From contig JADDOH010010134.1 in NCBI GenBank assembly GCA_016648135.1, positions 48,989 through 112,988 of the forward strand: DNA of 64,000 nt, given 5' to 3'. This DNA is from Agrypnia vestita (taxonomy: Eukaryota; Arthropoda; Insecta; Trichoptera; Phryganeidae). Positions within the stretch are counted from its first letter, which is position 1; every line of letters begins with the position of its first letter. A program made the position numbers and the translations under genes. This document shows, in pieces, positions 22,536-33,731 of this stretch. The notes beneath the pieces are model-generated. The model saw nothing but the letters and a program-made list of their open reading frames with translations. It had not been told where the DNA came from and did no database searches.

Positions 22536-23069
22536 TATACACACATTACTGCTTTGTACTTTATATTTTTAATTTTTATACTCATATTTTAATGCTTATA
22601 CCCGATACTTTCACTGCTTATATATGTAGTTTATATTTATATTTTACTGCTTACACCCGATATTGTTATGGATACCTACTTCTTTCTTTATTATGTATAG
22701 AAAGAAGTATATAAAACAATATGTAAAAGCCAATAATGTGCGTAAACAATTAAATAATAAAATATTTATTTTTACATATAAGCACAAGTAGCGGTTTTAT
22801 TTTCCCCGAAACTATATTCCTTCGAACTTCTTTAAATTTTAAAAATTAACGTAATAAAAATAGCCAACGGTTGAGTCGTCGAGTAGCGTCGCGTCGAACC
22901 GTAGACAATTGACCATCGTCCCGATGTTTTGATAGAACGTCCGTGTAACGAAGTTGACGCGTCAACTAGTTGACGAATTCAACTAGTTGATCGTCTCGTC
23001 GATGGACGGACGTGGACGGTCTCATTTCGTCGACGGTAAATACGTCAACGACCCATCCCTAGTTTCCAT

Positions 23070-23880
23070 ATCCTTATAACAACGAAAAAGTATATACTTA
23101 CATATATGCGTATGACATCCATTATTTAATGACTGTTTTTCAACTTCGCACTATTAATGATACCATGCATAGTTTTACTATCATTTTTATTTTTAATCGT
23201 TTTATTATTTTAATACAAGGTACAATTTTACTTTATATTAAAATTATTTATTGCACAATAAAATATGTAATTGCTCAACCAGGCTTTAGGGAATGTTACA
23301 TATTTCATTTGGCAACACTAAATTTCAGTATAGGTACTCATTGGTAATTAATTAATACATATTCTTTAAATTAAATTAATACATTACAAACGTTTAATTA
23401 CATTACAAAGAGTTTATATTTTAGCTTAAATAGCTTAACTTAAAACATCTACACAAAATATAAACGAAATTGAATATTAATTAATCTTTAAACAGCAATT
23501 ATATAAATAATATATACAAATTTACAAAAAATTATATTCTTCTTTTATAATTTCCATCAATTTCTTTTCCGTGTTTTCTCAACCCATTTTGAAAAGAACA
23601 TTAAATAAGTTTAGTTTATTATTTTATGGCTCAGACTGTTAGGCGAGTATAAAGAAACAGACGGACTGAGTTAAAATTGCTAAGACGGGCTGGTAGTCTA
23701 AATATTCCAAAAAAATATATAGCCTGCTACGAGGGTATCAAGTTACGTTTCATTTTTTTTTTACAATTTATTTACAAAAAAGTACAATAACATTTTTACA
23801 CAGTTGTGTTATTCATAGCATCTCTCCATTTAAGAACATTACTCTTGTGCTCGGACAAGGTACATTGAATTTCTATATAT
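23070..23880. other. AT-rich intron 2 stretch, nothing recognised
   Basis: No supported feature. Confidence 0.45.
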
Positions 23881-24330
23881 AATTATTTACATTTAATTAT
23901 TTTACATTATATTATATATCTATAATGAAGTAGTGGAGTGAACCTCTTTGACTTTGAAGGTAAAGGTATCTCGTTCAGTTCATTGAGATGTTCTCTCAAT
24001 TTGTTCTTCAATTTTTCTCTATCTTTCTCATTTCGATTGGAAGATTGTTAAAAAATTTCATGCCTGAGTATATGAAACCTTTTTGATTTTTTTTGTATTT
24101 TGGGATTTTAAAATTATCTCGTAATCTTGGTGTTGTATTTCTTTTGAACTTTGCCTGTTCGTTTTCTTTGATAAGTTGCATAATTGATACTCTTTTGTAT
24201 ACAGATTCCACCTTTGGGACTGGAAACATTTTGAATAGTTTTTGTGTGGGGAATGTTGATTTTTTTTAAGTATGACTTTAATAATTGTTTTCTGAATTAA
24301 TTTAATTCGATCTATTTGTTTTCTTTTATT
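23880..24330 (-). pseudogene. Non-LTR retrotransposon C-terminal fragment (post-RT region)
   Basis: The minus-strand frame carries RLRDNFKIPKYKKNQKGFIY then SGMKFFNNLPIEMRKIE, the region that follows RT in Jockey-like insect elements. Adjacent minus-strand DNA toward 24330 reads like QIDRIKLIQKTIIKVILKK in another frame, matching the RT end seen at 28845. It is frameshifted and truncated. Confidence 0.7.
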
Positions 24331-24334
24331 ATAT

Positions 24335-24720
24335 CTTTAATCTGTATTGGCAGATCAGTCCTGGTCTTGTGACGAATACGTCCAGCTCTCTCTTCATCTC
24401 TTTAGTGGTCTCCCTGGCTGTCGACGCCCCTCTGTAATCCCGCATCACTGGAAAGTCTTGTCTTGTCATTCTCTCGACATGGTCTCTCCAGAAACGCCTT
24501 CTCTGCCTTCTCCATCGCACGATGCCTTATATGTCGCAGATTCTGCGGATTTTTGCATTGGATACTCCATCTTTGAGGGTCTTGCCCGCAATGGGTCTTA
24601 GACTCTTCATCTCAGTACTTCTGAGAAGGTGTTTAGTTCTCACAGTATCCGCTCTTGCTTCGATACTGTATGGCATGGTGGGTAACGTGTGATACAAAGA
24701 AAATAATATCACGCGATTCA
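24335..24720 (-). pseudogene. Second non-LTR 3' coding tail fragment
   Basis: Minus-strand reading gives STEMKSLRPIAGKTLKDGVS and, in another frame, RRRFWRDHVERMTRQDFP, the endonuclease-RT tail signature (LR.IAG.T..D...N..IR and WRDHVERM). Frames are broken between them. It abuts the fragment at 23880-24330 but is a different element type. Confidence 0.72.
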
Positions 24721-24929
24721 TAAAACCACGACTGTCGATACCTATAAACGAAGAATAGGAAGACCACGAGAAACACGGTGATTTGATTGATTCAGTCAGT
24801 CGCGACCTTAAAAAATTGAATGTGACCAAGAACAGAATAGAACAAAATGGAGCGCAATAATCATGATCGAGGTGGCATTCACTGATGAACGAGATAATGT
24901 GAGAGGCATTATTTATGTAAAACACTATT

Positions 24930-25010
24930 GTCTTTCAGTTTGGAGTGAGACGCGTCTCGCCTCATGAGGGCATTATCAATCTTTAGGCGTCTCACGGAAA
25001 AACCTGTGTT
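24930..25010. repeat. GAGACGCGTCTC palindrome with hairpin
   Basis: gtgagacgcgtctcgcctca and its partner gcgtctcac surround a GCCTCATGAGGGC hairpin. The layout (TGATAAT, hairpin, GARAC, palindrome) echoes the hammerhead-like sites but lacks the CTGANGA core. Related sites are at 35640-35690 and 54625-54665. Confidence 0.5.
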
Positions 25011-25222
25011 TTTATTAAGTCCAAACTTACTTTTGAAATAATAAATTAATTATTTATTATTTTGAAAACAAAAAAAACTCCTTAATTTACGGGGTAGAGA
25101 GTGAGCTGGGGGATCTAAATTTACGATATACGATACAAATTACGTCATTGCGAGCCAATAAGAACATAGATTATAAACATAAGCATTATGAATGATTGAC
25201 GCTATATAGTAAATTAAAAACA

Positions 25223-25758
25223 TTAGTCAACACTATGAAATACTCTGGAATCGTCTAGAAGTCTCCACAGGTCTCTAAATGATTGTCATAGAGTCTCGAA
25301 GGATCTAGAAGGTTGTGTCACCTATATAAAGGCTGGCGCGCACACGACGGAGCAAGTCAGTCCTTTGTGACGTTTAATGATATTAGCAACGGAGCGCAGC
25401 GCAGTGTGACCAGCATATATATTTCAGCGATATTAAATAAAGTAAGTTCGTGCTGGTGGGCGAGAAGTTTTTATACGTGCCAAAATTGAACAGAATATTC
25501 GAGATAGTGATCGCCGCCATCATCGAGATAGTGATCCATAGTTATGATTGAATTAATTAGTGTGAATTAATAAACAGTGTAATAATAAGTTGGTAAAATT
25601 TCTAGAAACATTTCTAAATTTACTGTCTAGACTCTAGACAATAAATTTCAGAACAGTTTCTTAACTTAATCCGTCTCCAGTGAGTGTTGGGCTAATAAAT
25701 AAATATTTTGAATTGTTTAAACGTTTTCATTTATCTCCCGCAGCCACTTCTCGTGACA
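25223..25758 (+). mobile_element. Solo LTR, copy 2
   Basis: About 536 bp. It has a TATA box in cacctatataaaggctggcg, a GC-rich leader cgcacacgacgg, and the end atctcccgcagccacttctc then GTGACA, shared with the ends at 1862-2401 and 57903-59028. The 5' edge is estimated by alignment to copy 1. No internal region or target duplication was seen. Confidence 0.65.
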
Positions 25759-25759
25759 A

Positions 25760-26615
25760 TTTTTAAATACTCAATAAATTACCAGGTTGAAATTTTGCGC
25801 CATGTAAGAAAGTAACCCAAATATATATATTTTAAGATTAACTCCTTGAAATAAAGATATTTATTTCAGCTCGCAAAAAATGTATCTATTAAGAAAAAAA
25901 TCATTACTTTCTGAAGATATCCAGATATTATGTATGATATAATTCTATAGTAAGAAGGTATTACAATTTATTATCCGTAACGAGATTCCTCTTCTTAGTA
26001 AAGAGATCTTCTTTTTCTCAATAAATTCGAATTTAAGGATGTTGGAATTTTAACAGTAATAAAAAACGAAGCTTGTATAAATTATTTACCCGAGAAGTCT
26101 ACCAAAGGTACTGAGAAATTGCGCAGGAGCCTTTTTCGCTAATTTGAAACTGGCTAAGGGAGAAATACGGTACTTGAATATGCCGCGGCTAACTGAGTTA
26201 TATTATATATTCTCGCTTCACTAAATTAACGTAAGTATTTTTAAATTCAAATTCATTTTTAAAAATCTTTAAAATGTTACCAACAGAACCGAGGCAAGTC
26301 TTTATGATGTATATTGTGTTAATTGGCCTTTTGCACGTCTTGAGACGCGACGGGCAAAACATCAGAAAAGTTGTTGGAAAAAATTAGTTGGAAAAAAATG
26401 CAAACGCACAAGAAGCAGGGAGCTTTTGAAACAAAATAACTGTAAAAAAAAACAAGGGCTTATACGTAACATTCGTCGTTGGTCGAAAAAATAGAGTTTC
26501 AAAGATGAAAGGTGCTTTAGAATGATTTTTCAATGTACGATACTTTTACATTGGCAAATTGAAAATCAGGATTAATCCCGCACGCCCGTTTTAAGACTAT
26601 TGACTAGCTTAAGTC
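25760..26615. other. AT-rich intron 2 stretch, nothing recognised
   Basis: No supported feature. Confidence 0.45.
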
Positions 26616-26618
26616 TAG

Positions 26619-27187
26619 ACATTCACTGCAAATGCATATTTCGGCGTTTTTTAACAATGTGGGTTTTTATTATTTATTTATATCAGAATTTATATTTTAG
26701 ACTGCAATTTTTATAAGTCAATAACTTAGATAAAAAAAATTCTTATATGAAAGTAGTAAACTGAACATTATTTACAATAAATAAGAAAATATAAGCATTA
26801 ATCGTCAGGCCGCGGCCAAAAAGATCGTTTTTAGTGTCCTAGGCGGCACCAAGTTTAAATGAATATTTGTTTGTATGTATAATTTTTTTTTTATACGTAA
26901 AAAGTATACTTCATTATTTTGATTTCATACTTAGATAATTAAGAAATGTTCAATATTAATAAAGTTATAATGTTTCAAATTTGCAAGAAATTTTTACGTT
27001 TTTAGTAGATTTTAAAACGCTTTTTTATTTATATAAAGAGATAATTTTAAACAGTATATTTTATTTATTCCTGTGTTTTGAGGCTTTACTCACTAATTGA
27101 AAGTTAGGTTTTTTTTTAAATAAAAACACCTTGATTATTATTAAAAAATAAAAATTCCAAAGTAGTATGAAATGTGCCAATAAATGA
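26619..27187 (+). repeat. Interspersed repeat of unknown class, copy 2
   Basis: Direct-orientation partner of 521-1095, with small indels throughout and the same start and end phrases. Confidence 0.7.
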
Positions 27188-27325
27188 CGCCGCTGCCAAC
27201 GATTTATAAGAACTTTAAATATCGTATTTCGTAATGTTTGAATATTTGGAATAGTCTCACTTTTCCATCCACCAAGCGATATGATTTTTTTCTACAATGC
27301 TTAATTCTATTTATAATAATACTAG

Positions 27326-27985
27326 CTGTTCATACCCGGCGGTGCACGGGTTAAGGATTAAGTTTAAAATAAATTTGTGAGGGTAAACAAAAGTTAGATT
27401 CGAACGGTATAGATTTGCATCGAAAATATGTCAGGGGGAAGGGATAGGTAAAAAAATAGGGGGGAATTGTCACATATGTTACCCACCGAGTTCTTAAGAA
27501 TAAGTTTCCAAATTTTGAGTTCGATCGGTCAAACGGTACAGATTTGCATCGAAAATATATCAGTGGAGGAGAAAGGTTGAAAAAATAGGGAGGAAATGTC
27601 AAATATGTTACCCGCCAGGTCCTAAAGAATATGTTTCAAAATTTTGAGTCCAATCTGTCGAAAGGTAAAGATTTACATTGAAAATATATCAGGGGAGGGG
27701 AAGGATTAAAAGAATAGGGAGGAAATGTCGCATGTATTACCCGCGGAGTCCTTAAGAATAAGTTTCCAAATTTTGAGTCCGATCGGTCAAACGGTACAGA
27801 TTTGCATCGAAAATATGTCAGGGGGTAGGGAAGGCGTATGAGAATAGGAGGGAAATTTTGTCCATGTTACCCGCCGATTCTAAAGCATTAGTATGCAAAA
27901 TTTGAATCGAATCGGACAAACGGTGTGGATTTGTATAGAGAACAGACAGACAGAAAGACAGACAGACAAACAGACATTGAGTTTT
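27326..27985 (+). repeat. 129-bp-period tandem repeat element
   Basis: The phrase gatttgcat (one copy gatttacat, one gatttgtat) recurs at 27412, 27541, 27670, 27799 and 27928, exactly 129 bp apart. Units contain cgaaaatatatcagg, a G-rich stretch, atagggagg and gttacccgcc. The element starts actagctgttcatacccggc and ends in an acagacagac run and attgagttttatagg. The period is divisible by three, so the minus strand yields a 43-residue repeat ORF that is probably spurious. An inverse copy is at 14700-15480. Confidence 0.85.
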
Positions 27986-27999
27986 ATAGGTATAGATTT

Positions 28000-28840
28000 C
28001 TTGATTTACAATAATCTATATCTTTTATATTATCATACCAGAAGTAGGGCCTGTGCTTACCCCTGTCACTTATTTGTAGTGAAGTGATTGATGGAGGAAA
28101 TTAGGAATTTGCAAATAAAAACATTGTATAAAAAATACCGTGTTTTTTTCTATAGATAAATCGAAGCGCAGGTGTATTTAAAATCCATCATTCACGTTTT
28201 TCTTACAAATTTATGGCCTGTCACTTTGGCGGATAAAAATATGATTTTTTGCTTAAATTAATAAAATAATGAAAATTTGTGTAAACAATTTTGATTAGTC
28301 AATTATTAATTAATTGTCGGTTAGTACAATAATACCGGTTTAGATACTATCATATATTCGTTTGAACGGACTTATTTATTTATACAGTAGATACATAATG
28401 CTTTTTATAATAAATTGATTCTATGTTATGACATTTTTACAGGAATTATACTACCCACAATATGAGCCAAAACTCGAGCTTATGGGAGGAGTATTTACAA
28501 ACTAAATTGAAAGTATAAAAGCAGAAACCATTTAGAAGTGCTAATTTTTTTTATTATTAGAAACCTTTGAGACATATAGGCATTGTTACAATTCATCGTT
28601 GTCCAAAATCAAGAATTTGACTGTTCGTACTTTAGAATTTTCCTTTCTTGAAATTTGTTTTGCGACAACAATATATTGTACCATTCAACTCCCAAATATA
28701 TATAATGATATTGTACCATGGTGGTTCTTAAAGACGGTATCTTTATTTGTCCTTTTATTCTATGTCTATTACTTATACAGTCTAAGGCGTGAGATTTATT
28801 TATAAAATAATCTTTGTAAATTTGGCATTGGGAGTTTGTT
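28000..28840. other. AT-rich intron 2 stretch, nothing recognised
   Basis: No supported feature. Confidence 0.45.
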
Positions 28841-28844
28841 TTTT

Positions 28845-29115
28845 ATAGTTTTGTGAGTGATGGTACATTAAATTCTTGAAATATATTTACAGTAGGATAG
28901 TCATAAGGTTTTTTGAGAATCGTTTTAATAATTATTTTTTGCATTATGATTAATGGCTGTAAGGTAGCCCATCCCCACCCAATAATACCATACCGTAAGA
29001 GGGACTGCACTAACGCGTAATACACCATTTTAATAGTATTTTTGTTTAATATATTGCGTAGATTGTAAAAAACATAGATCAATTTTCTCAATCGTTCCAC
29101 GGTCAGATTGACATG
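28845..29115 (-). pseudogene. Non-LTR reverse transcriptase C-terminal fragment
   Basis: The minus-strand frame reads RLRKLIYVFYNLRNILN then YYALVQSLLRYGIIGWG and ILKKPYDYPT, the same RT thumb region as at 3120-3450 and 30850-31460. It is open for 85 codons but both ends of the gene are missing. Confidence 0.8.
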
Positions 29116-29119
29116 GTCT

Positions 29120-30080
29120 TGCCATTTGACATGTTTCTCAATTGCTTTTCCTAAATATTTAATATTAGACTTATGATAAAGTTCAGTACATTTCGTTTCG
29201 TTTCGGTATGGGCACGCCTGCTAACGTACCCATAAAATACAATTTACAAAAAAAGCGGACAAAACGCTTGGACGTGTTCTTAGTATGCCAGAGGAACGTT
29301 TACTAATATGCACCAGTAAGTCGTCCTAGTTTAGGCTGAGACTGAACGAATCTCAACTAGTTAAGCAGCACTAGGCAGGAAAATAATATGGAAATACCTT
29401 GTAGAGCCTTTGGACCCCTGTGAGTCCTATTAAGACAAGGGGATAAACAAAACAATCACAAAAATTGTGGCTTTAGTCGTGATGGGTGTGTACAGAAATA
29501 TATTAAATATCGTGTTTTTTTGTTAAATGTAACTTTTTCTTAATTTTATTACATGTTGCTTTTAAATAGTGAGAGGTATGGAAGAAATGGTAGCGGTATC
29601 CGAAAAATTTAAAAGAATGTTTTGAATGCAGTCACAGATTTAGATTTCAGATTGTGTAGGAAATATAGCTCTATCCCTCCCAAAATCATCGCTATTAAAA
29701 GCAAAGACAAAAATATCAACAAATCACCCCCTTAGGATGTGTCACGTAACAAAATGGCCGCTTTATACTAAATTGAGAGTTGATGTCGATTTTAGACTGA
29801 AACATCGTAGCAAAGACAGTAATATTCAAATATGCAAAAAAAGCAGCAATGTCCACTACTTTAAAGTTGAATACTTAATTGTGCACTATTGATAAGGAAA
29901 ACTGAGATGGAAATCGTGTGTAAAAACTTATTTCTAATAATACACAGGTTTCATGGTTTACAAAAAAAAAAAAAAAATTATATTTATCTCAGAAACACAT
30001 CAGTGGAATATTTAAAATTTTAATGTTTAAAATTTCAATTATTTTATTTATTGAATTGGCGTTAACTTTATGGAACGACA
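29120..30080. other. Intron 2 stretch, nothing recognised
   Basis: No supported gene. A weak likeness exists between 29640-29710 (ctcccaaaatcatcgctatt) and 60225-60245, possibly an old repeat. Confidence 0.4.
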
Positions 30081-30084
30081 TTAT

Positions 30085-30305
30085 AATTATACATAAATAT
30101 ATCACTTGTCTAAGACCACTAATGAGTTTAGGAATACACGACTAGTTTCGATAACTGCAGATGTCATCAGCGGGTGATTATATAAACTGTATATGTTATT
30201 ATTACATATACTGTATACCCGCTGATGACAACATCTGCACTTGTCGAAACTAGTCGTGTATTCGTAAACTCGTTAGTGGTCTTAGACATGTGATATACAT
30301 GTCAT
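30085..30305. mobile_element. Palindromic remnant with two hammerhead-like sites (family 3)
   Basis: Inverted arms share cttgtctaagaccactaatg-type ends, aatacacgactagtttcg and a CTGATGA block, around an AT-rich centre. It ends about 105 bp before the PDZ2 exon. I group it with Penelope-like remnants by structure only; no coding sequence is present. Confidence 0.5.
30222..30255 (+). ncRNA. Hammerhead-like motif, family 3
   Basis: CTGATGA, a hairpin GACAA / TTGTC that partly overlaps the core, GAAA, then CTAGTC: ACTAGT is a three-pair palindromic stem III and GTC the triplet. Stem I pairing is not evident. A facing copy is at 30140-30170 on the minus strand. Confidence 0.4.
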
Positions 30306-30409
30306 TTTGATTTGTTTAACGTGTGATCTGTTTCTAAAATGTGTTTAGAAAATTCAGAAAAATTACTGTTTCGCTTGTAGAGTGACGAGTGTCAACTGTC
30401 TGTCCGCAG

Positions 30410-30619
30410 TACATCCGGCGGGCCAACCCGGACCGCTGCGGGGTGTCCGTGGTGCTGGAGAAGGGCGCGCGGGGGCTGGGCTTCAGCATCGCCGGCGGGC
30501 GGGGCAGCCCGCACGTGCCGGGGGACGGCGGGGTGTTCGTCACGCAGGTGTCGCGCGACGGCGCCGCCCAGGGCCGCCTGGCGGTGGGCGACAGGATCGT
30601 CGCCGTCAGGAATTCCAAG
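30410..30619 (+). CDS. dlg1: Discs-large-like exon: PDZ1-PDZ2 junction and front of PDZ2
   Basis: Seventy codons, phase 0/0, between a tgtccgcag acceptor and a gtaact donor. It begins [10 protein letters not shown], the last PDZ1 strand plus a short inter-domain linker, then [19 protein letters not shown], the PDZ2 binding loop, the characteristic HVPGDGG segment (Dlg PDZ2 typically has HIPGD) and VFVTQV, ending [11 protein letters not shown]. The very short PDZ1-PDZ2 spacing is typical of Dlg/PSD-95 tandem PDZ domains and argues against Scribble. The exon is extremely GC-rich with many GGC/GCC/CGC codons, unlike the surrounding AT-rich intron. Confidence 0.9.
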
Positions 30620-30849
30620 GTAACTGACGGCGCCTTACATATTACCTTACGACTCCCAGATATTTACTGGACAGGTAGGTACCTCAATTAAATTAAATAG
30701 ACTAAGTGAGCTTAGTACTTTCTAATGGGTCTCGTAAAATTATTTAAGCGAACGAATGCTTAGCTTCTGTAGGGTGGTTTTAGAGGCATATAACTTTAAA
30801 ATGAAATAAAACACATTGGATCGGCGGCAGTTATAACAATAGTGATGTA

Positions 30850-31462
30850 AATACAAAAGCAAACAGAGCTGCTAACATACTGAAATCATGGTTTGACAAA
30901 AACTTTATGTCTTTAAATGCCGAAAAAACTGTATATGTCCCGTTTTCTATTAAAAAAAAAGATTCACCCGAACATATCCATATAAAGATTCACTCCTATC
31001 AAGATGATGACAACAAAAATTGTAACAATGAAAATTGTCTGTTTTTGTCTGGTAAGAGCGATATCAAGTACCTACTTGGGTGTCATAATTGACAGCAATC
31101 CAAAATGGAAAGAGCAAATATATTCCAGAGTCATTAGGATGAGAAAACTCATATACCTATTCAAAAAGCTACGAAATATCTTATCAATAAACATGCTGAA
31201 TTTTGCGTTAGCCCAGTCCATACTACAGTATGGTGTAGTTAGCTGGGGTGGGGCCTTTAAGTCTAATATACTACCAGTGGAAATAGTTCAGAGAGTAATT
31301 ATCAAAGTGATTTTGAGGAAACGCAACATTTTTAACGTCCTAAATATTAATCAAACCTATAAAAAATTTGCGATACTTCAAATTCACAAAATGTACATCA
31401 ACAATAGTGCATTTGGGTGTTTTAGTAATAGACCGAAATCAGCTGGAAATATTTATTTTTAG
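30850..31462 (+). pseudogene. Non-LTR reverse transcriptase C-terminal half, frameshifted
   Basis: The frame reads FMSLNAEKTVYVPFS then ends at SDIKYLLGCHN; in the next frame LGVIIDSNPKWKEQI, MRKLIYLFKKLRNIL, SILQYGVVSWGGAF and RVIIKVILRKRN continue to a stop near 31462. Together these are the RT palm-thumb segment (LN..KT; IKYLGVIID; LQYGVVSWGG). One frameshift near 31070 breaks it. It is the longest relic of this family in the window. Confidence 0.85.
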
Positions 31463-31620
31463 CAAAATTTAAAATAAATTAAATTTTAATAAATATTATT
31501 ATTAGGTTCTACGGGTTAAGTACTTAATAATAATATTTATTAAAATTTAATTTATTTTAAAATTCGCTAAAAATAAATATGGAGTTCTACAAATTAAACA
31601 CAAAAACCATAAATAAAAAT
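31452..31620. repeat. Foldback palindrome (GTTCTACGGGTTAA family), copy 1
   Basis: ttatttttagcaaaatttaa through aataaatattattatta is mirrored by its reverse complement at 31527-31580, arms of about 55 bp. It overlaps the end of the RT relic. Related copies are at 48137-48280 and 54527-54730. Confidence 0.75.
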
Positions 31621-31639
31621 TTAAAAAATAAAAAAAAAT

Positions 31640-32370
31640 TAACAGCTGGAAATATTTTGATACCTAGATGTAATACTACACAGCCCAACACCATTTCACC
31701 TATCAACGAGTATCATTCTTTAATGCTCTTCCTAATGAAATGAAGACGGAAAAAATTATAGAAAATTCAAAACTAAATTGAAAACTCTTTCTACAAAAAA
31801 CAATCACAATAACGCAATGAAAAAAATCTTACCAAAAACAATCAATATATATATAGTTTTAAATTATATTACAATACCTTCCTAATTTTTAATTTTTATA
31901 ACTTAATTTTTTTGTTTTGTAACTTAGTTTCCTTGTTCTTATCTTATTTACTTAATCTAATGTCTTATATATTTGTCTTTTTGTATTGTTTATATCTTAT
32001 TTACTTATCTTACTTATTATTTGTGTCTTAATTTTTATGTCTTAATGTGTTAATTTTTATGTCTTATGTCTTAATTTTTATAACTTAATCTAATGATTCT
32101 ATGTCTATATCTTACTTATTTAATCTAATGTCTTACACTAATGATTACATTAACAAGAGATATATGACAATAGATAACAATAGATAGATACGAGATAGCG
32201 GCGCGAAAAGACAGAAACAAATTGCGGTTTGATAACAGGAGCGGACTTAGATCGTTCAATGACATATGTTTATACGCGGAGTAGGCGGAGGTCGATTTTG
32301 AACTGGCGAGTTCGGATCTGGTCGGCCGGCGCATCGGAGGTATATTGATACCAGGCAGAGAATTTGCCTA
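31640..32370. other. Intron 3 stretch, mostly low-complexity
   Basis: T/A-rich with repeated cttatt / gtcttaa words up to about 32120, then a more GC-balanced stretch (32120-32340) with no recognised feature. Confidence 0.45.
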
Positions 32371-32378
32371 TGGCGTCT

Positions 32379-33175
32379 GATACACATGCTTCTTTAGTGG
32401 CACGTGAGCATGCGCAGTATCGACTTTGACAGTGGCATGCTTATTAGTGGCACGTGAGCAAGCGCAGTATCGACTTTGACAGTGGCATGCTTATTAGTGG
32501 CATGTGTGTACGCACATTGCTAGAAATGAGCATGCCACCTAGTGGCATGCTCAAAAATCAACCGCCGGTTGATTATAAGCATACCACTGTCATTCACCAT
32601 AGAGAAGGGGTATCTTTGGAGCATGTGTGAACAGACTTGCTTATTTATGAGCATGCTTATGTCATTCGCGGATTTCGCGGCTAGTATTATCGATGCGATC
32701 TTCTCAGTCGGCGACAGATGAAACAAATATGGCGCGTTGGGGAGATGATAAAACATTACTTTTCGTAACTTATTATAGGAATCACGAATGTCACCGTTGT
32801 GTAAAAATAATATAGTGAGAAATAATGTTTACGAAACTTTATTAATAGGCATGAATGATTCAAATCTTACAATAAAAATTATATAAACTAAAATCAAAAA
32901 TGTGCGGATGGAAACTCGGGAACTTTTTTGATTTATTGGTTCACTTGAATTTTCTATTTCAGTTTGCAAAGTTTCCATTTTGAACAAGAGCGTCTCTATT
33001 CTATGACAAGAGCATGCCACTAATAAGCATGTGTGTTTGATTGTTAGCTTTGGGCATGCTTATTTATGAGCATGCCACTAATAAGCATGCCAGTAATGAG
33101 CAAGTGTGTACAGTTGTTAGGGCATGCTTATTAGTGGCATGCTCATTAGCATGCCAGTAAAGAAGCATGTGTATC
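32379..33175. mobile_element. GCATGC-rich inverted-repeat element
   Basis: Ends are inverted: GATACACATGCTTCTTTA on the left and its near complement taaagaagcatgtgtatc on the right, spanning 797 bp. About 13 GCATGC palindromes cluster at both ends inside words such as agtggcatgcttattagtgg. Two 50-bp tandem units lie at 32395-32494. The middle (32700-32990) is ordinary AT-rich DNA without a supported ORF. Confidence 0.72.
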
Positions 33176-33731
33176 TGTACCTTATCTCTCTTATGAACAG
33201 GCGTTCGAAAACATATTATAAAAATATATAGATACTGGCGCGACCACACATAAAATATCATAGTATTGACCATGGAATTGGCTCTATTAGAAAGGTAATT
33301 TTATGCCATTAGTGTTTTAATATAGAATGTTTTTCAGAGGTTTGTTTATCGAAATTCCAGCGGCAGCCAAAGGATAGTTTGTAGCTGATTTATGGTCAGT
33401 GTGGTTTACCATTAGACCATGAATATATTTGTGCCAAAACAACGCTTGAAAATTGTGTAAATTGTGGTATCGCAATAATATTTAAACACTTAATACAATG
33501 GTTCCAATAAATAAAATCCCACGATTATGTGTTTTATTTCATTTTTAAGTTCTACACCTCTATAAAAAACACCCTAAATACGCCAATTATTTTGTATGAT
33601 CTCATTTTTCAAATGACATAATTTTTCTTTCTCCTTAACTTGTACAAATAATAGAATTTCTGTTTAAGAGTAGTAGTGCATGTTACAATTTATAGGTCAT
33701 TCATCTGTACATGAGTACATCGGTACACTAA

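Larger units (their letters stand above)
20427..23061. mobile_element. Non-autonomous hAT-like element with nested PIF insertion
   Basis: The 8-bp direct repeat GTTTCCAT (20419-20426 and 23062-23069) brackets ends TAGGGATGGGCGTTGA and, read inward from the right, TAGGGATGGGTCGTTGACG. An 8-bp target duplication and G-rich short inverted ends fit the hAT superfamily. Both subterminal zones are rich in gacgg, cgtcgac and actagttga palindromes. No transposase was found. About 760 bp of the 2635 bp are the PIF-like element. Confidence 0.82.
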
